The notes under the pieces were generated by a model. The model was not told the DNA's origin. It did not search any database and saw nothing but the letters and a program-made list of their open reading frames with translations. From contig JAEYOV010000034.1 of the NCBI GenBank assembly GCA_023411395.1, positions 1 to 64,000 of the forward strand: a stretch of 64,000 nucleotides of DNA. Reading direction: 5' to 3'. Below are positions 25,173-34,183 of the stretch, piece after piece; the stretch's first letter is position 1, and each line of letters starts with the position of its first letter. The translations under genes were made by a program, and so were the position numbers. The stretch is from Bacillota bacterium. GTDB taxonomy: Bacteria; Bacillota; Clostridia; Christensenellales; Aristaeellaceae.

Positions 25173-25211
25173 AAGGCTTGATTCCGGGCAAAACGCCCGG
25201 AGCCAAGCCTT
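25173..25211 (-). terminator. Terminator after the PTS permease gene
   Basis: Two nested stems: AAGGCTTG with CAAGCCTT outside and CCGGGC with GCCCGG inside, 40 bp after the stop at 25251. The stretch that follows on the minus strand is TTTTTCC. Confidence 0.75.
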
Positions 25212-25250
25212 CCTTATCAATCCGTTATGAATGCGACAGGTTCTAAAAGC

Positions 25251-26306
25251 TCACAGCTTCAGCTTCATGTCCCCGCTTTTGATCAGGCCCAGCCTGCGCA
25301 TGATTTCACTGATGAGAAGCGACAGTATGGCCGGCAGCGCGATATGCATCGCCAGTATTTTCAGCGCGATAACACCCGGCCCCTCCAATTGGGCCATGGC
25401 CCTGAATGTGCCGATCTGCCCCACCAGGCCGGATGTGCCCATGCCGGCGAACACGCCCGCGTTGCGCATTTGGAACACCGTCGTGGCCAGCGGCCCCAGG
25501 ATGGCGGCGGCCAGCGTGGGCGGCACAAGGATCATGGGATGCAAAAGGATGTTGGGCACCTGGAGCATGGATGTGCCTATGCCCTGGGCGACAAGGCCGC
25601 CTACCCCGTTTTCCCTGAAGCTGGACACGGCAAAGCCCACCATCTGCGCGCAGCAGCCCACCGTGGCCGCGCCGGCCGCAAGCTGCAGCCCCAGGCCCAG
25701 CTCGCTTCCATCCGCCGCGGTAAAGATCATGGCGCACAGCGCGGCGGAGGAGATGGGCGCCGTCAGCACGAGCCCCACCACCACCGATACGACGATGCCC
25801 ATGGGTATGGGCTGCAAAAGCGTTGCCGTATCAATAAAATTGCGCAATAGCCCCATCAGCCAGTTCACCGCCGGGCCGGCGATATAGGCCGTAAGGCCGC
25901 CCGCAAGAAGGGTTGCCGTGGGTACGAGTATGATATCCAACTTCGTTTTGCCGGCGATGAAATTACCGGCTTCCGCGCCGATGACCGCCGCAATGAAGCA
26001 GCCCAGCGGCCCGCCCAGGATATTGCCGATGGCGCCCGACGCGGCGGAGGTGAATATCGCCAGCGGCTTCACCTTCATGCCCCAGGCCACCGATACGCCG
26101 ATGGCCGCACCCACCACGGGCTTTGAGGTGGCCGTGGATGCCAGTTCCTTCAATAAGGAAAGCCCGGGGATAAACGTGCCAATCTGGTCCAGAATCGTAC
26201 CGATGATGAGTGTGGAAAAAAGCCCCAGCGCCATGGCGCTCAAAGCGTCCAGCCCGTAGCGCTTGAGTAGCCTTGCCCCTATGGACGGCTTCCTTTCTTC
26301 CTGCAT
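25251..26306 (-). CDS. PTS_EIIC_2 family sugar permease
   Basis: A 351-residue membrane protein with about ten helices. The GKTKLDIILVPTATLLAGG segment and the glycine-rich GNILGGPLGCFIAAVIGAEA are recognisable features of the PTS_EIIC_2 family (PF13303), IIC-like proteins that usually have no fused IIA or IIB. No IIA, IIB, HPr or enzyme I gene is nearby, so the transported solute and even phosphoryl coupling are uncertain. The ATG at 26306 follows GGGGAGG at 5 bases and is preferred over an upstream frame extension. It stands alone between the GGDEF gene and a BlaR1-like gene. Confidence 0.8.
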   Translation of the reverse strand: MQEERKPSIGARLLKRYGLDALSAMALGLFSTLIIGTILDQIGTFIPGLSLLKELASTATSKPVVGAAIGVSVAWGMKVKPLAIFTSAASGAIGNILGGPLGCFIAAVIGAEAGNFIAGKTKLDIILVPTATLLAGGLTAYIAGPAVNWLMGLLRNFIDTATLLQPIPMGIVVSVVVGLVLTAPISSAALCAMIFTAADGSELGLGLQLAAGAATVGCCAQMVGFAVSSFRENGVGGLVAQGIGTSMLQVPNILLHPMILVPPTLAAAILGPLATTVFQMRNAGVFAGMGTSGLVGQIGTFRAMAQLEGPGVIALKILAMHIALPAILSLLISEIMRRLGLIKSGDMKLKL

Positions 26307-26427
26307 GGTATCCTCCCCCTCCTGCGATTTCGCTACATTATAAGGCATCAGGGGGAAGGTGTAAAGGGATGGGGGATGTACATATGCTGTTTTTCGGCGT
26401 CGGCGGCCCTAGCTTACCAGGCAGGCA

Positions 26428-29040
26428 TCAGCCGTTTCCCGGCCCATGGACCACATACCTGACATCCCCCGTATCGGCATATATATACCCGGTGAAACCG
26501 AACATTTCAAGATTCGTGTCAGGGGGCATCAAATCAATTTGCCACTGCGGGAATTCATAATCGATTATGAAAGATATATGAGGCTTAAGGCACGCAATGT
26601 CTTCAAACGGTACATCGCTGTACTCCCTCTTGATGTATTCCAGCAGGATGTGTATCGCGTTCAGGTGCGTGATCATGCCCTCATCCGGCAGCCCATGGAT
26701 GTGCTTTGTCGTATCATCCCTCACCTTTTTTTCAAGATTCCAGGAGTCCGCATCCTTGTATTCTTCATTCCATTTGGCGATTAGCTGTTCTATTTCCTCA
26801 TCCGGCATACCGCGGTACGGCCCCGTTTGAGAGATTTGGGCAGCGGTCCTTGAATACTTGTTCAGAACTGTAAGCTGCGTAACCGCTTCGCCGCTGTCCG
26901 TACTTTCGTCAGCGGGCAGATTGATCTTTTTCATAACCGTTTGCCACTTGCCACCCGGAACCTTCCCGCCTGCCGTGAGATAGATGCCTTTGGGGGTATG
27001 ATGGAGCACAGGGATATAGATGCGTGACATATCCCCCATGGGTTCGACCCACTCTTTTACAATGTTTCCCTGCCTGTCGAATAGCAGCAGCCGCACCTCC
27101 GATGGTCCATACGGTTCAGAGGCTTCACAGGACGCCAGAAAACCGTCCTCCACCTGGATGATGGATTCCATGTGGCCATTTTTCCCGCCGCCAAAGCGGT
27201 ACTCCGTCTGCCACACGAGGCCTCTTTCATCATACATCGCGATAAAGCTGTACGTCCTCTGATCCTTCTCGCGCAGCAGCGTATTCGCTGACGCATACGC
27301 ATTGCCCACAAGCACGGCGCTGCTGTCGAATACGCTTATGCCGCTTCTGAAATCCGACTTTTGCCTATAGTAGTGTTTCCACACGGTATCGCCGTTTCTG
27401 TCCAGCTTCATCACAACGCCAACGGTGGAATCTTCGGCAAAGTTATCAGCCGTATGACTGCCAATCGCGATATAGCCATCGCTGACCGTCACGACTTGGT
27501 CAAGAAACCAGTCCTCCTGATATGTCTTTTGCCAGATCAGTCCATGCTCAAAATCCACCTTTTTGATCGTAGTCGATATCATGGAAGGTTTGCTGATTTC
27601 AAGAAATCCCTGCTCCGCCGGGAATATTCCCTGTATGACATAGGGCCGCTCGATTTGCCCGAGGATTGAACCGTTTTGAATCAGTTCGATGACCGAGTAA
27701 TATGTGTCGCTTGGAGATACAATGTACCGCACGGCGATATACTTGTCATCCTCATAGGGGATTGCAGTGTTATACTTGCTTGCAGCGCCGGCGTCCTCCT
27801 GTACCGCCCATTTGGTTTGTCCGTCCTGATCTGCGCAAAGCAGGATTGCCCTTCGGATGAGCTCGCTGTCGCGCCCGGCAAACAGAAATTCATCCTCCCG
27901 GTAGGCGGCGGCTTTTTCCAAACTGATATTCGCCGTATGCCCTTCATTCTTTTCCTCTTGTATAGCCGCAGCATCGGAAGTATTTCCGGGTTCCGGTGTC
28001 TGCGCATTTGCCGTGCCCTGCCCGACAGCCGATGTGCATAATACCGGCACGAGCAGCGCAACGCACAGCGCGGCGCAGATGGTTATCATGCGCCCTTTGC
28101 TTTTCCAATTGGCAATCATTGTAATCCTCTCTTTCATGGCCCGCTTGCTGCCTTGCATGGCGGTTGTCGTCTGCATGAGGGACTGCGCGTAAGGGTTTTT
28201 GCCAAGGAGCGCGATCAGGCTCATGCCGTAGCGCTGCCTGTCCTCCGGCGCCATATGGCTGATTACCGCCTCGTCGCAGGCCGCTTCACAGTCCTCGCGG
28301 CTCAAACGCGCCGCCAGCCATACCAGGGGGTTCCACCACCATGCGCACAGCAGCATCCCGCGCACCGCCGTCCACAGGTGGTCATGACGCCTATAGTGCG
28401 TCCATTCGTGGCGCAGCACCATATCAAGGAGCGCATTGGATGCAAAAACCTCCGGCGTGATAACAATGCGCGGGCGCCAAAATCCCGTCAGGCAGGGGGA
28501 AGGCAGCGCATCCGCAAGCAATACAGGTACTTTCACATCCGCGGGGACCCGCCTGGCCCCCCGAAGCCTTTTCGCAAGGCGGATGTTGTTTGCGGCCAGC
28601 ATCAAAAGGAACGCAATGCCGCCCAGGACCCAAACGGCCATGCCGATGGAAGGCAGAAGCTGCGCCCAGTGGAGTGGCGCGGTTTGAACCGTACTCGCCG
28701 CCGCATCCAAAATGGGGGAGGTGCTTTGCAGGGTCTGGCCGGCAGCGGTCAAAGCGGCCTGAGAGGGTGGAAGCACGGTGATACCGGGCAGTGTTTGCGC
28801 CATGCCGCTGTTGCCTGCCGCGGTCAGCCCCGAAGATACTTCGGGTTTTACCATGTTCCAGATGCTCATGACGCTTTGCGCGGAAAAGGGAACCAGCAGC
28901 CGTATTACGGGCAATAGCCACAGCGCGTAGCGGAAGCGTGCGCTTACATGCTTTTTGAACACCGGGCGCAACGCAAGCAGGATCAAGATCAAAAGCGCGC
29001 TTTGGCTGATGATTTCCCATACCGTTGCCATTTTTATCAC
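26428..29040 (-). CDS. BlaR1-like M56 membrane metalloprotease with propeller-like sensor
   Basis: An 870-residue signal transducer. Residues 1-150 have four helices around a short loop, the M56 fold. LRHEWTHYRRHDHLW (about 209-223) gives the zinc motif HEWTH, and EDCEAACDEAVI the third ligand. A further helix near residue 320 (ICAALCVALLVPVLCTS) leads to an outside domain of about 500 residues. BlaR1 has a penicillin-binding domain there; this protein instead has repeated strand-rich units (for example YIAIGSHTADNFAEDSTVGV, SFIAMYDERGLVWQTEYR), like a beta-propeller or WD-type fold. It overlaps the BlaI-like gene by 4 bases. It should cleave that repressor on an outside signal. Confidence 0.85.
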   Translation of the reverse strand: MIKMATVWEIISQSALLILILLALRPVFKKHVSARFRYALWLLPVIRLLVPFSAQSVMSIWNMVKPEVSSGLTAAGNSGMAQTLPGITVLPPSQAALTAAGQTLQSTSPILDAAASTVQTAPLHWAQLLPSIGMAVWVLGGIAFLLMLAANNIRLAKRLRGARRVPADVKVPVLLADALPSPCLTGFWRPRIVITPEVFASNALLDMVLRHEWTHYRRHDHLWTAVRGMLLCAWWWNPLVWLAARLSREDCEAACDEAVISHMAPEDRQRYGMSLIALLGKNPYAQSLMQTTTAMQGSKRAMKERITMIANWKSKGRMITICAALCVALLVPVLCTSAVGQGTANAQTPEPGNTSDAAAIQEEKNEGHTANISLEKAAAYREDEFLFAGRDSELIRRAILLCADQDGQTKWAVQEDAGAASKYNTAIPYEDDKYIAVRYIVSPSDTYYSVIELIQNGSILGQIERPYVIQGIFPAEQGFLEISKPSMISTTIKKVDFEHGLIWQKTYQEDWFLDQVVTVSDGYIAIGSHTADNFAEDSTVGVVMKLDRNGDTVWKHYYRQKSDFRSGISVFDSSAVLVGNAYASANTLLREKDQRTYSFIAMYDERGLVWQTEYRFGGGKNGHMESIIQVEDGFLASCEASEPYGPSEVRLLLFDRQGNIVKEWVEPMGDMSRIYIPVLHHTPKGIYLTAGGKVPGGKWQTVMKKINLPADESTDSGEAVTQLTVLNKYSRTAAQISQTGPYRGMPDEEIEQLIAKWNEEYKDADSWNLEKKVRDDTTKHIHGLPDEGMITHLNAIHILLEYIKREYSDVPFEDIACLKPHISFIIDYEFPQWQIDLMPPDTNLEMFGFTGYIYADTGDVRYVVHGPGNG

Positions 29041-29426
29041 CCGCCCTTTTTGAGAATCCCGATCAACTCATTGATTTCCGGTTCCGTCAAATTGGCGGAA
29101 TCCACCGCGCTGGTCACCATCAGCATCAGATCGCCGCCGTAGACCTTGTTCAGGATGGCGTGGGTTTCCTCCCGGAGCATCGTGTCTTTTTCCGCAAGCG
29201 CCCGGTACCGGATCGGCCGCGTTTCCTCGATGGCGACCATGCCTTTTGCCGCCATGCGCTTGAGGAAGGAGATCACGGAATGAACCGTCCAGCCGGTTTC
29301 CTTCACATCCTCCACAATCTCGCGGATCGTCGGTTTCCCTAATTTCCAAAGCGACTGCATCAGCTTCCATTCCACATCCGTCGGGGAAAAGGGTTTTTCG
29401 GTATGCATACATTCACGTCCATTCAT
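29037..29426 (-). CDS. BlaI/MecI family repressor
   Basis: About 129 residues. The winged helix-turn-helix is SPTDVEWKLMQSLWKLGKPTIREIVEDV, then TVHSVISFLKRMAAKGMVAIEETRPIRYRAL, as in BlaI/MecI. The C-terminal part (EINELIGILKKGG) is the dimerisation helix cleaved or displaced by the sensor. Its stop overlaps the start of the M56 gene (GTGA). The start is uncertain: in-frame TTG 29438, ATG 29426 and ATG 29408 are all possible, and none has a strong ribosome-binding site. It probably represses its own operon from the palindrome at 29507. Confidence 0.85.
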   Translation of the reverse strand: MNGRECMHTEKPFSPTDVEWKLMQSLWKLGKPTIREIVEDVKETGWTVHSVISFLKRMAAKGMVAIEETRPIRYRALAEKDTMLREETHAILNKVYGGDLMLMVTSAVDSANLTEPEINELIGILKKGG

Positions 29427-29506
29427 CCGGTTAAGCAATTGCCTAATGCGATAATAACAGGTGGCTTCCTTGTTGTCAATACTGAAATTACCAATAAGGC
29501 AACTTA

Positions 29507-29521
29507 TTTACATATGTCAAA
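29507..29521. promoter_or_regulatory. Candidate BlaI operator
   Basis: TTTACATATGTCAAA, a near-perfect palindrome centred on ACATATGT. BlaI/MecI operators contain TACA-N-ATGTA-type sequence. It is about 80 bp upstream of the repressor gene. Confidence 0.45.
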
Positions 29522-29567
29522 ATCGTTAGCCTGTTCCATCCACGTCTTTCGGGCTTATTGCCTGTCC

Positions 29568-29643
29568 AAAATGATATATTGAGTATATTTATTTGAAATG
29601 ATATATTAAGTATGTTGACACTTGTTGTCGGTATGGCTACAAT
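29568..29643 (+). promoter_or_regulatory. Promoter with two upstream direct repeats for the GntR-type regulator
   Basis: AAATGATATATTGAGTAT at 29568-29585 recurs as AAATGATATATTAAGTAT at 29596-29613, exactly 28 bp on. TTGACA (29615-29620), 17 bases and TACAAT (29638-29643) follow at once. The repeats are likely operator half-sites or an activator site for the regulator itself or another factor. Confidence 0.7.
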
Positions 29644-29720
29644 AAACTCACCGGATATGACGCAAACAACCAAAACGCGGCGCGCCAGGCGCAGTGCTCC
29701 TGGGCGCACGGGAGGGTCTC

Positions 29721-30884
29721 ATGAAAAGCGGCGACACGCTCTACCAGCAGATTTATGACAGGCTGATGGAGGATATTGTAAACGGTGTGTACGCCGACGG
29801 GCGGCAGCTTCCCACCGAGGCGGAGGTGGCAAAGCAGTATTTCGTCAGCCGCATCACCAGCAAAAAGGCGCTGACGAAGCTGGCGGAAAGCGGCGTGATC
29901 GTGCGCATTCCGGGCCGGGGTTCCTTTGTGAAAAAGGACTGCAACATCCCCATCCTGCAATCGGTCAAGGAAACATTAAGCCCCGTCATCGCGCTTGTCA
30001 TGGGCGGCTACGGCTCTTCCTTCGGCCTGGACATCGTCAACGGGGCGGTGGACATGGCGGAGGAAATGGGGATGCACCTGATTTTGAAAAACGCCGGCAA
30101 CGATCAGAAGCGCGAATCGAAAATATTGAAATCCCTCATGGCCTCCGGCGTGGCCGGCATCATCGTGCAGCCGGCCCATGGAGAGCTATATAATGAAGTT
30201 TTACTCAATGCTGTGTACTCAAAGTACCCCATCGTGATGATCGACAGGTCCATGACCGGCATCGATGTGCCCTTTGTGGGCGTGGATAACGTAAAGCTGG
30301 GCCGGCTGGCGGTGAGCAAGCTCATTGGCTGCGGCCACAGGAACATTTCCCTCCTGGCGCTGGAGGACGACCATTCCTCCTCCCTGAAGGAGCGCATGCA
30401 GGGCTTTCTGGAGGCCTTTGCCGACAGCCGCCTGGCCGTGAAGCGGGACCTGTGGCTCACCCGTATCAGCGACTTTACAAAGGCCAAGGGCCTCTTGGGA
30501 GGCGATCCCAACGCCCACGAAGCGTATGTGGATGCCATTGCCGCACACCTTAAACGCCACCCCGAAATCACCGCCATCTTCGGCACCGAGTACAGCGCCG
30601 CCAAGGCGGCCTGGGACGCGGTGCGCCGCGTGGGGAAAAAAGTGCCGGAGGATGTTTCCATCGTCAGCTTCGACTTTGACTCCAGCTACCTGGGCCTGCA
30701 TTTGCTGTCCCACGTCAAGCAGCCGCAAACGGGCATCGGCTCCTGCGCGGTGAAGGTGATCGGCGACATCCTTGGGGGAAAGGCACCGGAAAGCCGCTGC
30801 TTTTTACTGGAGGGCGAATGGGTGGAAGGCAACACCATGGCGCCCCCTGCGAAGAATACAAAAGATATGAACATCGCGATTTGA
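29721..30884 (+). CDS. GntR-LacI hybrid (AraR-type) transcriptional regulator of the mannoside locus
   Basis: A 387-residue regulator. Residues 1-75 are a GntR winged helix (LYQQIYDRLMEDIVNGVYAD then QLPTEAEVAKQYFVSRITSKKALTKL and GRGSFV). Residues 90-370 are a LacI-type periplasmic-binding-like domain (DRSMTGIDVPFVGVDNVKLG, GTEYSAAKAAWDAV, DVSIVSFDFDSSYLG). This domain order is that of AraR of Bacillus. The ATG at 29721 has GGGAGGG 5-8 bases ahead. It leads the importer plus GH76/GH38/GH125 genes on the same strand and is probably the sugar-responsive switch for them. Confidence 0.92.
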   Translation: MKSGDTLYQQIYDRLMEDIVNGVYADGRQLPTEAEVAKQYFVSRITSKKALTKLAESGVIVRIPGRGSFVKKDCNIPILQSVKETLSPVIALVMGGYGSSFGLDIVNGAVDMAEEMGMHLILKNAGNDQKRESKILKSLMASGVAGIIVQPAHGELYNEVLLNAVYSKYPIVMIDRSMTGIDVPFVGVDNVKLGRLAVSKLIGCGHRNISLLALEDDHSSSLKERMQGFLEAFADSRLAVKRDLWLTRISDFTKAKGLLGGDPNAHEAYVDAIAAHLKRHPEITAIFGTEYSAAKAAWDAVRRVGKKVPEDVSIVSFDFDSSYLGLHLLSHVKQPQTGIGSCAVKVIGDILGGKAPESRCFLLEGEWVEGNTMAPPAKNTKDMNIAI

Positions 30885-30982
30885 CGGGGTAAGAAATTTC
30901 ATTCCGGCATAGCCCATTGGGCCGATGCCCTGGTTTTTTGTTTCCTTGATTGCAACAACGCGCCGGGAAAGGGGTCTTGCCT

Positions 30983-31861
30983 TTGAACAGGAGCTCAAAA
31001 TTCACCGCCGCCCAGAACAGGATCGGCTGGCTGTTTATCGCCCCGCCGGTACTTCTTTTCTTCCTGTTCACCTTTGTCCCCCTCATCATGGCGGTGGTGT
31101 TCAGCTTCACCAGTTACGACATCATCAACCCGCCAAGATTCATTGAATTCCGCAATTTTCAGCGCATATGGTCGGACGAATTCTTCTGGATTGCGCTGCG
31201 CAACACGGCCACCTACACGCTCTTTTACGTGCCCTCGGGGCTGGTGCTGGCGCTGCTGGTGGCGCTGTTCATCAACTCCAAGCGCAAGTTCGTCGGCCTG
31301 TACCGCACGCTTTTTTACCTGCCGGTGCTTTCCTCCTCCGTGGCCAACGCCACCCTCTGGTCCTGGATCTACAACCCCAAGATGGGCCTTTTAAACGGCC
31401 TGCTTTCCCTCTTTGGCGTCATGGGGCCGTCCTGGCTCAACGACACGAAAACCGCTATGTTCGCCATCGTCATCATGAGCCTGTGGGCGGGGTACGCCGG
31501 GAACATGATGATCTTCCTGGCAGCCTTAAAGGGGGTGCCCGACGTTTTGTACGAAGCCGCCGTGATCGACGGGGCCAGCCGCCTGAAAAGGTTTTGGCAC
31601 ATCACGGTGCCATCCATCCGCAAGACCACCTTCTTTGTGTCCACCATGCTCATTATCGGCACCTTCCAGGTGTTTGACGCGGCGTATCTTTTAACCAGCG
31701 GCGGGCCGGGCAACGCCACCATCACATTGGTGTACTACATCTACAACCGCGGCTTCAAGGACCTGCGTATGGGCTACGCCTCCGCCATGTCGCTGTGTTT
31801 GTTCGCCATCATCTTCGTGTTCAGCCTGATCAACATGCGGATCAACAAGGCCAAGGATTGA
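30983..31861 (+). CDS. Sugar ABC transporter permease (MalF/UgpA type)
   Basis: A 292-residue permease with six helices, beginning after a polar tail with RIGWLFIAPPVLLFFLFTFV. YEAAVIDGASRLKRFWHITV is the EAA coupling motif. It starts with TTG at 30983, because GGGAAAGGGG is 8 bases ahead; an in-frame TTG at 30950 is less well placed. It is 98 bp after the regulator and in the same operon as the next permease and binding protein. Confidence 0.93.
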   Translation: MNRSSKFTAAQNRIGWLFIAPPVLLFFLFTFVPLIMAVVFSFTSYDIINPPRFIEFRNFQRIWSDEFFWIALRNTATYTLFYVPSGLVLALLVALFINSKRKFVGLYRTLFYLPVLSSSVANATLWSWIYNPKMGLLNGLLSLFGVMGPSWLNDTKTAMFAIVIMSLWAGYAGNMMIFLAALKGVPDVLYEAAVIDGASRLKRFWHITVPSIRKTTFFVSTMLIIGTFQVFDAAYLLTSGGPGNATITLVYYIYNRGFKDLRMGYASAMSLCLFAIIFVFSLINMRINKAKD

Positions 31862-31866
31862 AAAAG

Positions 31867-31904
31867 CCTCCCTCTGGAGGGAGGTGTCATGGCGAAGCCA
31901 TGAC
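31867..31904 (+). repeat. Double hairpin just before a permease ribosome-binding site
   Basis: CCTCCCTC/GAGGGAGG with a 2-base loop, then GTCATGGC/GCCATGAC with a 3-base loop, ending 2 bases from the AAGGAGG site of the next gene. It resembles a short interspersed repeat common in Clostridia. CCTCC could also pair with the ribosome-binding site and reduce translation. Confidence 0.65.
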
Positions 31905-31920
31905 GGAAGGAGGTCTGTTT

Positions 31921-32799
31921 ATGGTCGAACCGGCCGCAAGCAAAAAAGTCCGCGCCATCATCTGGTACATTTCTGCCTGCCTGATCGCGGTGTGCACCAT
32001 CTACCCCTTTTTGTGGATGATCGCCACCTCCCTAAAGCCCATGCCCGAAATTTACGCGAGGCCTTTGAGCCTTTTCCCCGCGGCGGCCTCGTTTCAAAAT
32101 TACAAGGATGTGTTGAACACCGTCCCCTTTTTCCTGTACTTTAAAAACTCCCTGATCCTGGCCTCCTCCGGCGTTTTCACCAATGTGTTCTTCGGCGCGC
32201 TGGCCGGCTACGCCTTTGCCAAGCTTCACATCCGGGGCAAGAACATCATGTTCACCATCCTGCTTTCTTCCATGATGATTCCCGGCATCGTGACCATGGT
32301 GCCCCAGTTCGTGGTGCTTAGAAAGTTCCCCCTGGTGGGCGGCAACGACCTGTTCGGCCAGGGCGGCAGGGGCTTTATCAACACCTTCTGGGCCGTGATC
32401 CTGACCGGCGCGGTGGGCGCGTACGCGGTGTTCTTCATGCGGCAGTTCTTCGCCACGCTGCCCGACGACCTGGGCGAGGCCGCCCGCATCGACGGGTGCG
32501 GCGAGTTCCGCATCTTCTTAAATGTGTACTTCCCCCTCATCACCCCCGCCGCCGTTACGCTGGGCATACTCACCTTCCAGTCGGGCTGGAACAGCTTCAT
32601 GTGGCCGCTGATCGTGCTCAATGACGCATCCAAGCATACCATTCAAATCGGGCTGTCGCTATTTAAAAACAACTACGTCACCAACTATGGGGCGATGATG
32701 GCCGGCACGGTGTTTTCCACCATCCCCATACTTATCCTGTTTGCCTTCGCCCAAAGGTACTTCATCGAGGGTATTGCCTTCAGTGGCAGTAAAACATAA
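31921..32799 (+). CDS. Sugar ABC transporter permease (MalG type)
   Basis: A 292-residue permease with six helices (IIWYISACLIAVCTIYPFLW first) and the EAA motif GEAARIDGCGEFRIFLNVYF. The C-terminus FAQRYFIEGIAFSGSKT is usual for the class. The ATG at 31921 has AAGGAGG 7 bases upstream. It pairs with the MalF-type protein before it and with the binding protein after it. No ATPase gene follows. Confidence 0.94.
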   Translation: MVEPAASKKVRAIIWYISACLIAVCTIYPFLWMIATSLKPMPEIYARPLSLFPAAASFQNYKDVLNTVPFFLYFKNSLILASSGVFTNVFFGALAGYAFAKLHIRGKNIMFTILLSSMMIPGIVTMVPQFVVLRKFPLVGGNDLFGQGGRGFINTFWAVILTGAVGAYAVFFMRQFFATLPDDLGEAARIDGCGEFRIFLNVYFPLITPAAVTLGILTFQSGWNSFMWPLIVLNDASKHTIQIGLSLFKNNYVTNYGAMMAGTVFSTIPILILFAFAQRYFIEGIAFSGSKT

Positions 32800-32824
32800 C
32801 CCTATTATAAAGGAGGATACGATC

Positions 32825-34081
32825 ATGAAACGGACCCTGGCTCTCCTCGTTGCGTTGTTCATGCTCCTGACCGTGGTTCCCATGGCGGCGGTGGCCGAAG
32901 GCAAGACCGAGCTTGTCATGTGGGGCGGCTGGAGCGGTGACTCCATCAATCAGTTCCAGGAAATGCTGGACGCCTACAACGCCACCCAGGACAAGGTGCA
33001 CATCACCTACCAGTATGTGGACGGCACCGAGCAGAAGCTGCTTACCGCCATCGCCGGCGGCGAGACCTGCGACGTGGTGCTCTGGGACAGGTTCAACACC
33101 TCCTCCTACGCCCCCAAGGGCGCGCTGCTGGCGCTGGATGACTACATCGCCGCCGATAATGTTGACCTGACCAAGTTCTTTGCCCCCGCCGTGGACGAAC
33201 TCATCTACGACGGCAAGCTCTACGGCCTGCCCACCATGGTGGACGCCCGCGTGCTCTTCTGCAACATCGACCTCCTGGCGGAAGCTGGCATCGATTACAA
33301 GGAAATCAAGGATTGGGACGGCCTGCGCGCCGCGGCCGTGGCCGCCACCAAGCGCGACGACAAGGGCGCCCTCGTCCAGTCCGGCTATGTGATGAATGAC
33401 GTGGGCCTGTTCAGCGCCTACCTGTATCAGGCCGGCGGCAAGCTGATCAACGACGAAACCGATCCCCCCACCGTCGCCTTCAACAATGAGGCCGGCCTTG
33501 CCGTCCTGAACTTCTGGGATGAAATGCTGAACAAGGAAAAGGTCTACGAAACGGGCTTCAACGAGGCCTACAACAACCAGGCCTTCATCGCCGGCAAGGC
33601 GGCCATGATGGTTTCCGGCCCCTGGGACCTGAACAACTGCCTCAAGGCCGGCATCAACCTGGGCATCATTCCCTGCCCCGGCGCGCCCGGATTTGATCCC
33701 GCCAGCGGCATGGGCGGCTTCGGCCTGGCTATCCCTGCGCTGGCCGCGCATCCCCGCGAGGCCATGGACTTCATCGAGTGGTGGGCCTGCGACGCGGAAA
33801 ACAGCCTGCTCTTCACCAAGATCAACGGCTACCTGCCCGGCAACGTGGACGCGGCCAATGATCCCTACATCGCGGAAAATCCCCATCTGAGCGCGCTGTT
33901 TAACGCCTTCCAGTACGGCCGCATCCGGCCCAAGACCCAGGGCTACTCCACCATGGAATCCCTGGCCATGATTCCCCAGTGGCAGCTTTTCGTGAACGGT
34001 GAGATCACCGCCCAGGAAGCGCTTGACAACGCCGAGCGCCAGGGCAACACCGCCCTTGCGGAGGCCGCGCTGGATTACTGA
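32825..34081 (+). CDS. ABC transporter solute-binding protein, probable manno-oligosaccharide binder
   Basis: A 418-residue MalE-like binding protein. The signal peptide MKRTLALLVALFMLLTVVPM is followed by AAVAEGK, a type I cleavage site (AVA-E). There is no cysteine at the cleavage site, so it is not a standard lipoprotein. The mature part has LVMWGGWSGDSINQFQEML at its front and GKAAMMVSGPWDLNNCL in the second lobe, as in family 1 proteins. The gene context (GH76, GH38, GH125) suggests alpha-mannosides as ligand. GGAGG is 9 bases before the start. A GC hairpin follows the stop. Confidence 0.9.
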   Translation: MKRTLALLVALFMLLTVVPMAAVAEGKTELVMWGGWSGDSINQFQEMLDAYNATQDKVHITYQYVDGTEQKLLTAIAGGETCDVVLWDRFNTSSYAPKGALLALDDYIAADNVDLTKFFAPAVDELIYDGKLYGLPTMVDARVLFCNIDLLAEAGIDYKEIKDWDGLRAAAVAATKRDDKGALVQSGYVMNDVGLFSAYLYQAGGKLINDETDPPTVAFNNEAGLAVLNFWDEMLNKEKVYETGFNEAYNNQAFIAGKAAMMVSGPWDLNNCLKAGINLGIIPCPGAPGFDPASGMGGFGLAIPALAAHPREAMDFIEWWACDAENSLLFTKINGYLPGNVDAANDPYIAENPHLSALFNAFQYGRIRPKTQGYSTMESLAMIPQWQLFVNGEITAQEALDNAERQGNTALAEAALDY

Positions 34082-34108
34082 CTGGCAAGCGGCAGCCTTC
34101 ACGCCCAA

Positions 34109-34133
34109 CCCGTCCCGTTTTATACGGGGCGGG
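34109..34133 (+). promoter_or_regulatory. GC hairpin between binding protein and GH76 genes
   Basis: CCCGTCCCG pairs with CGGGGCGGG (one G-T pair) around a T/A-rich loop. There is no T run after it. It is placed like the hairpins after the other three binding-protein genes in the window. Confidence 0.65.
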
Positions 34134-34183
34134 CGGCATTATACGAACCTGTTATTCAAACTTTATCGGCCCGGAGGCAGTTT

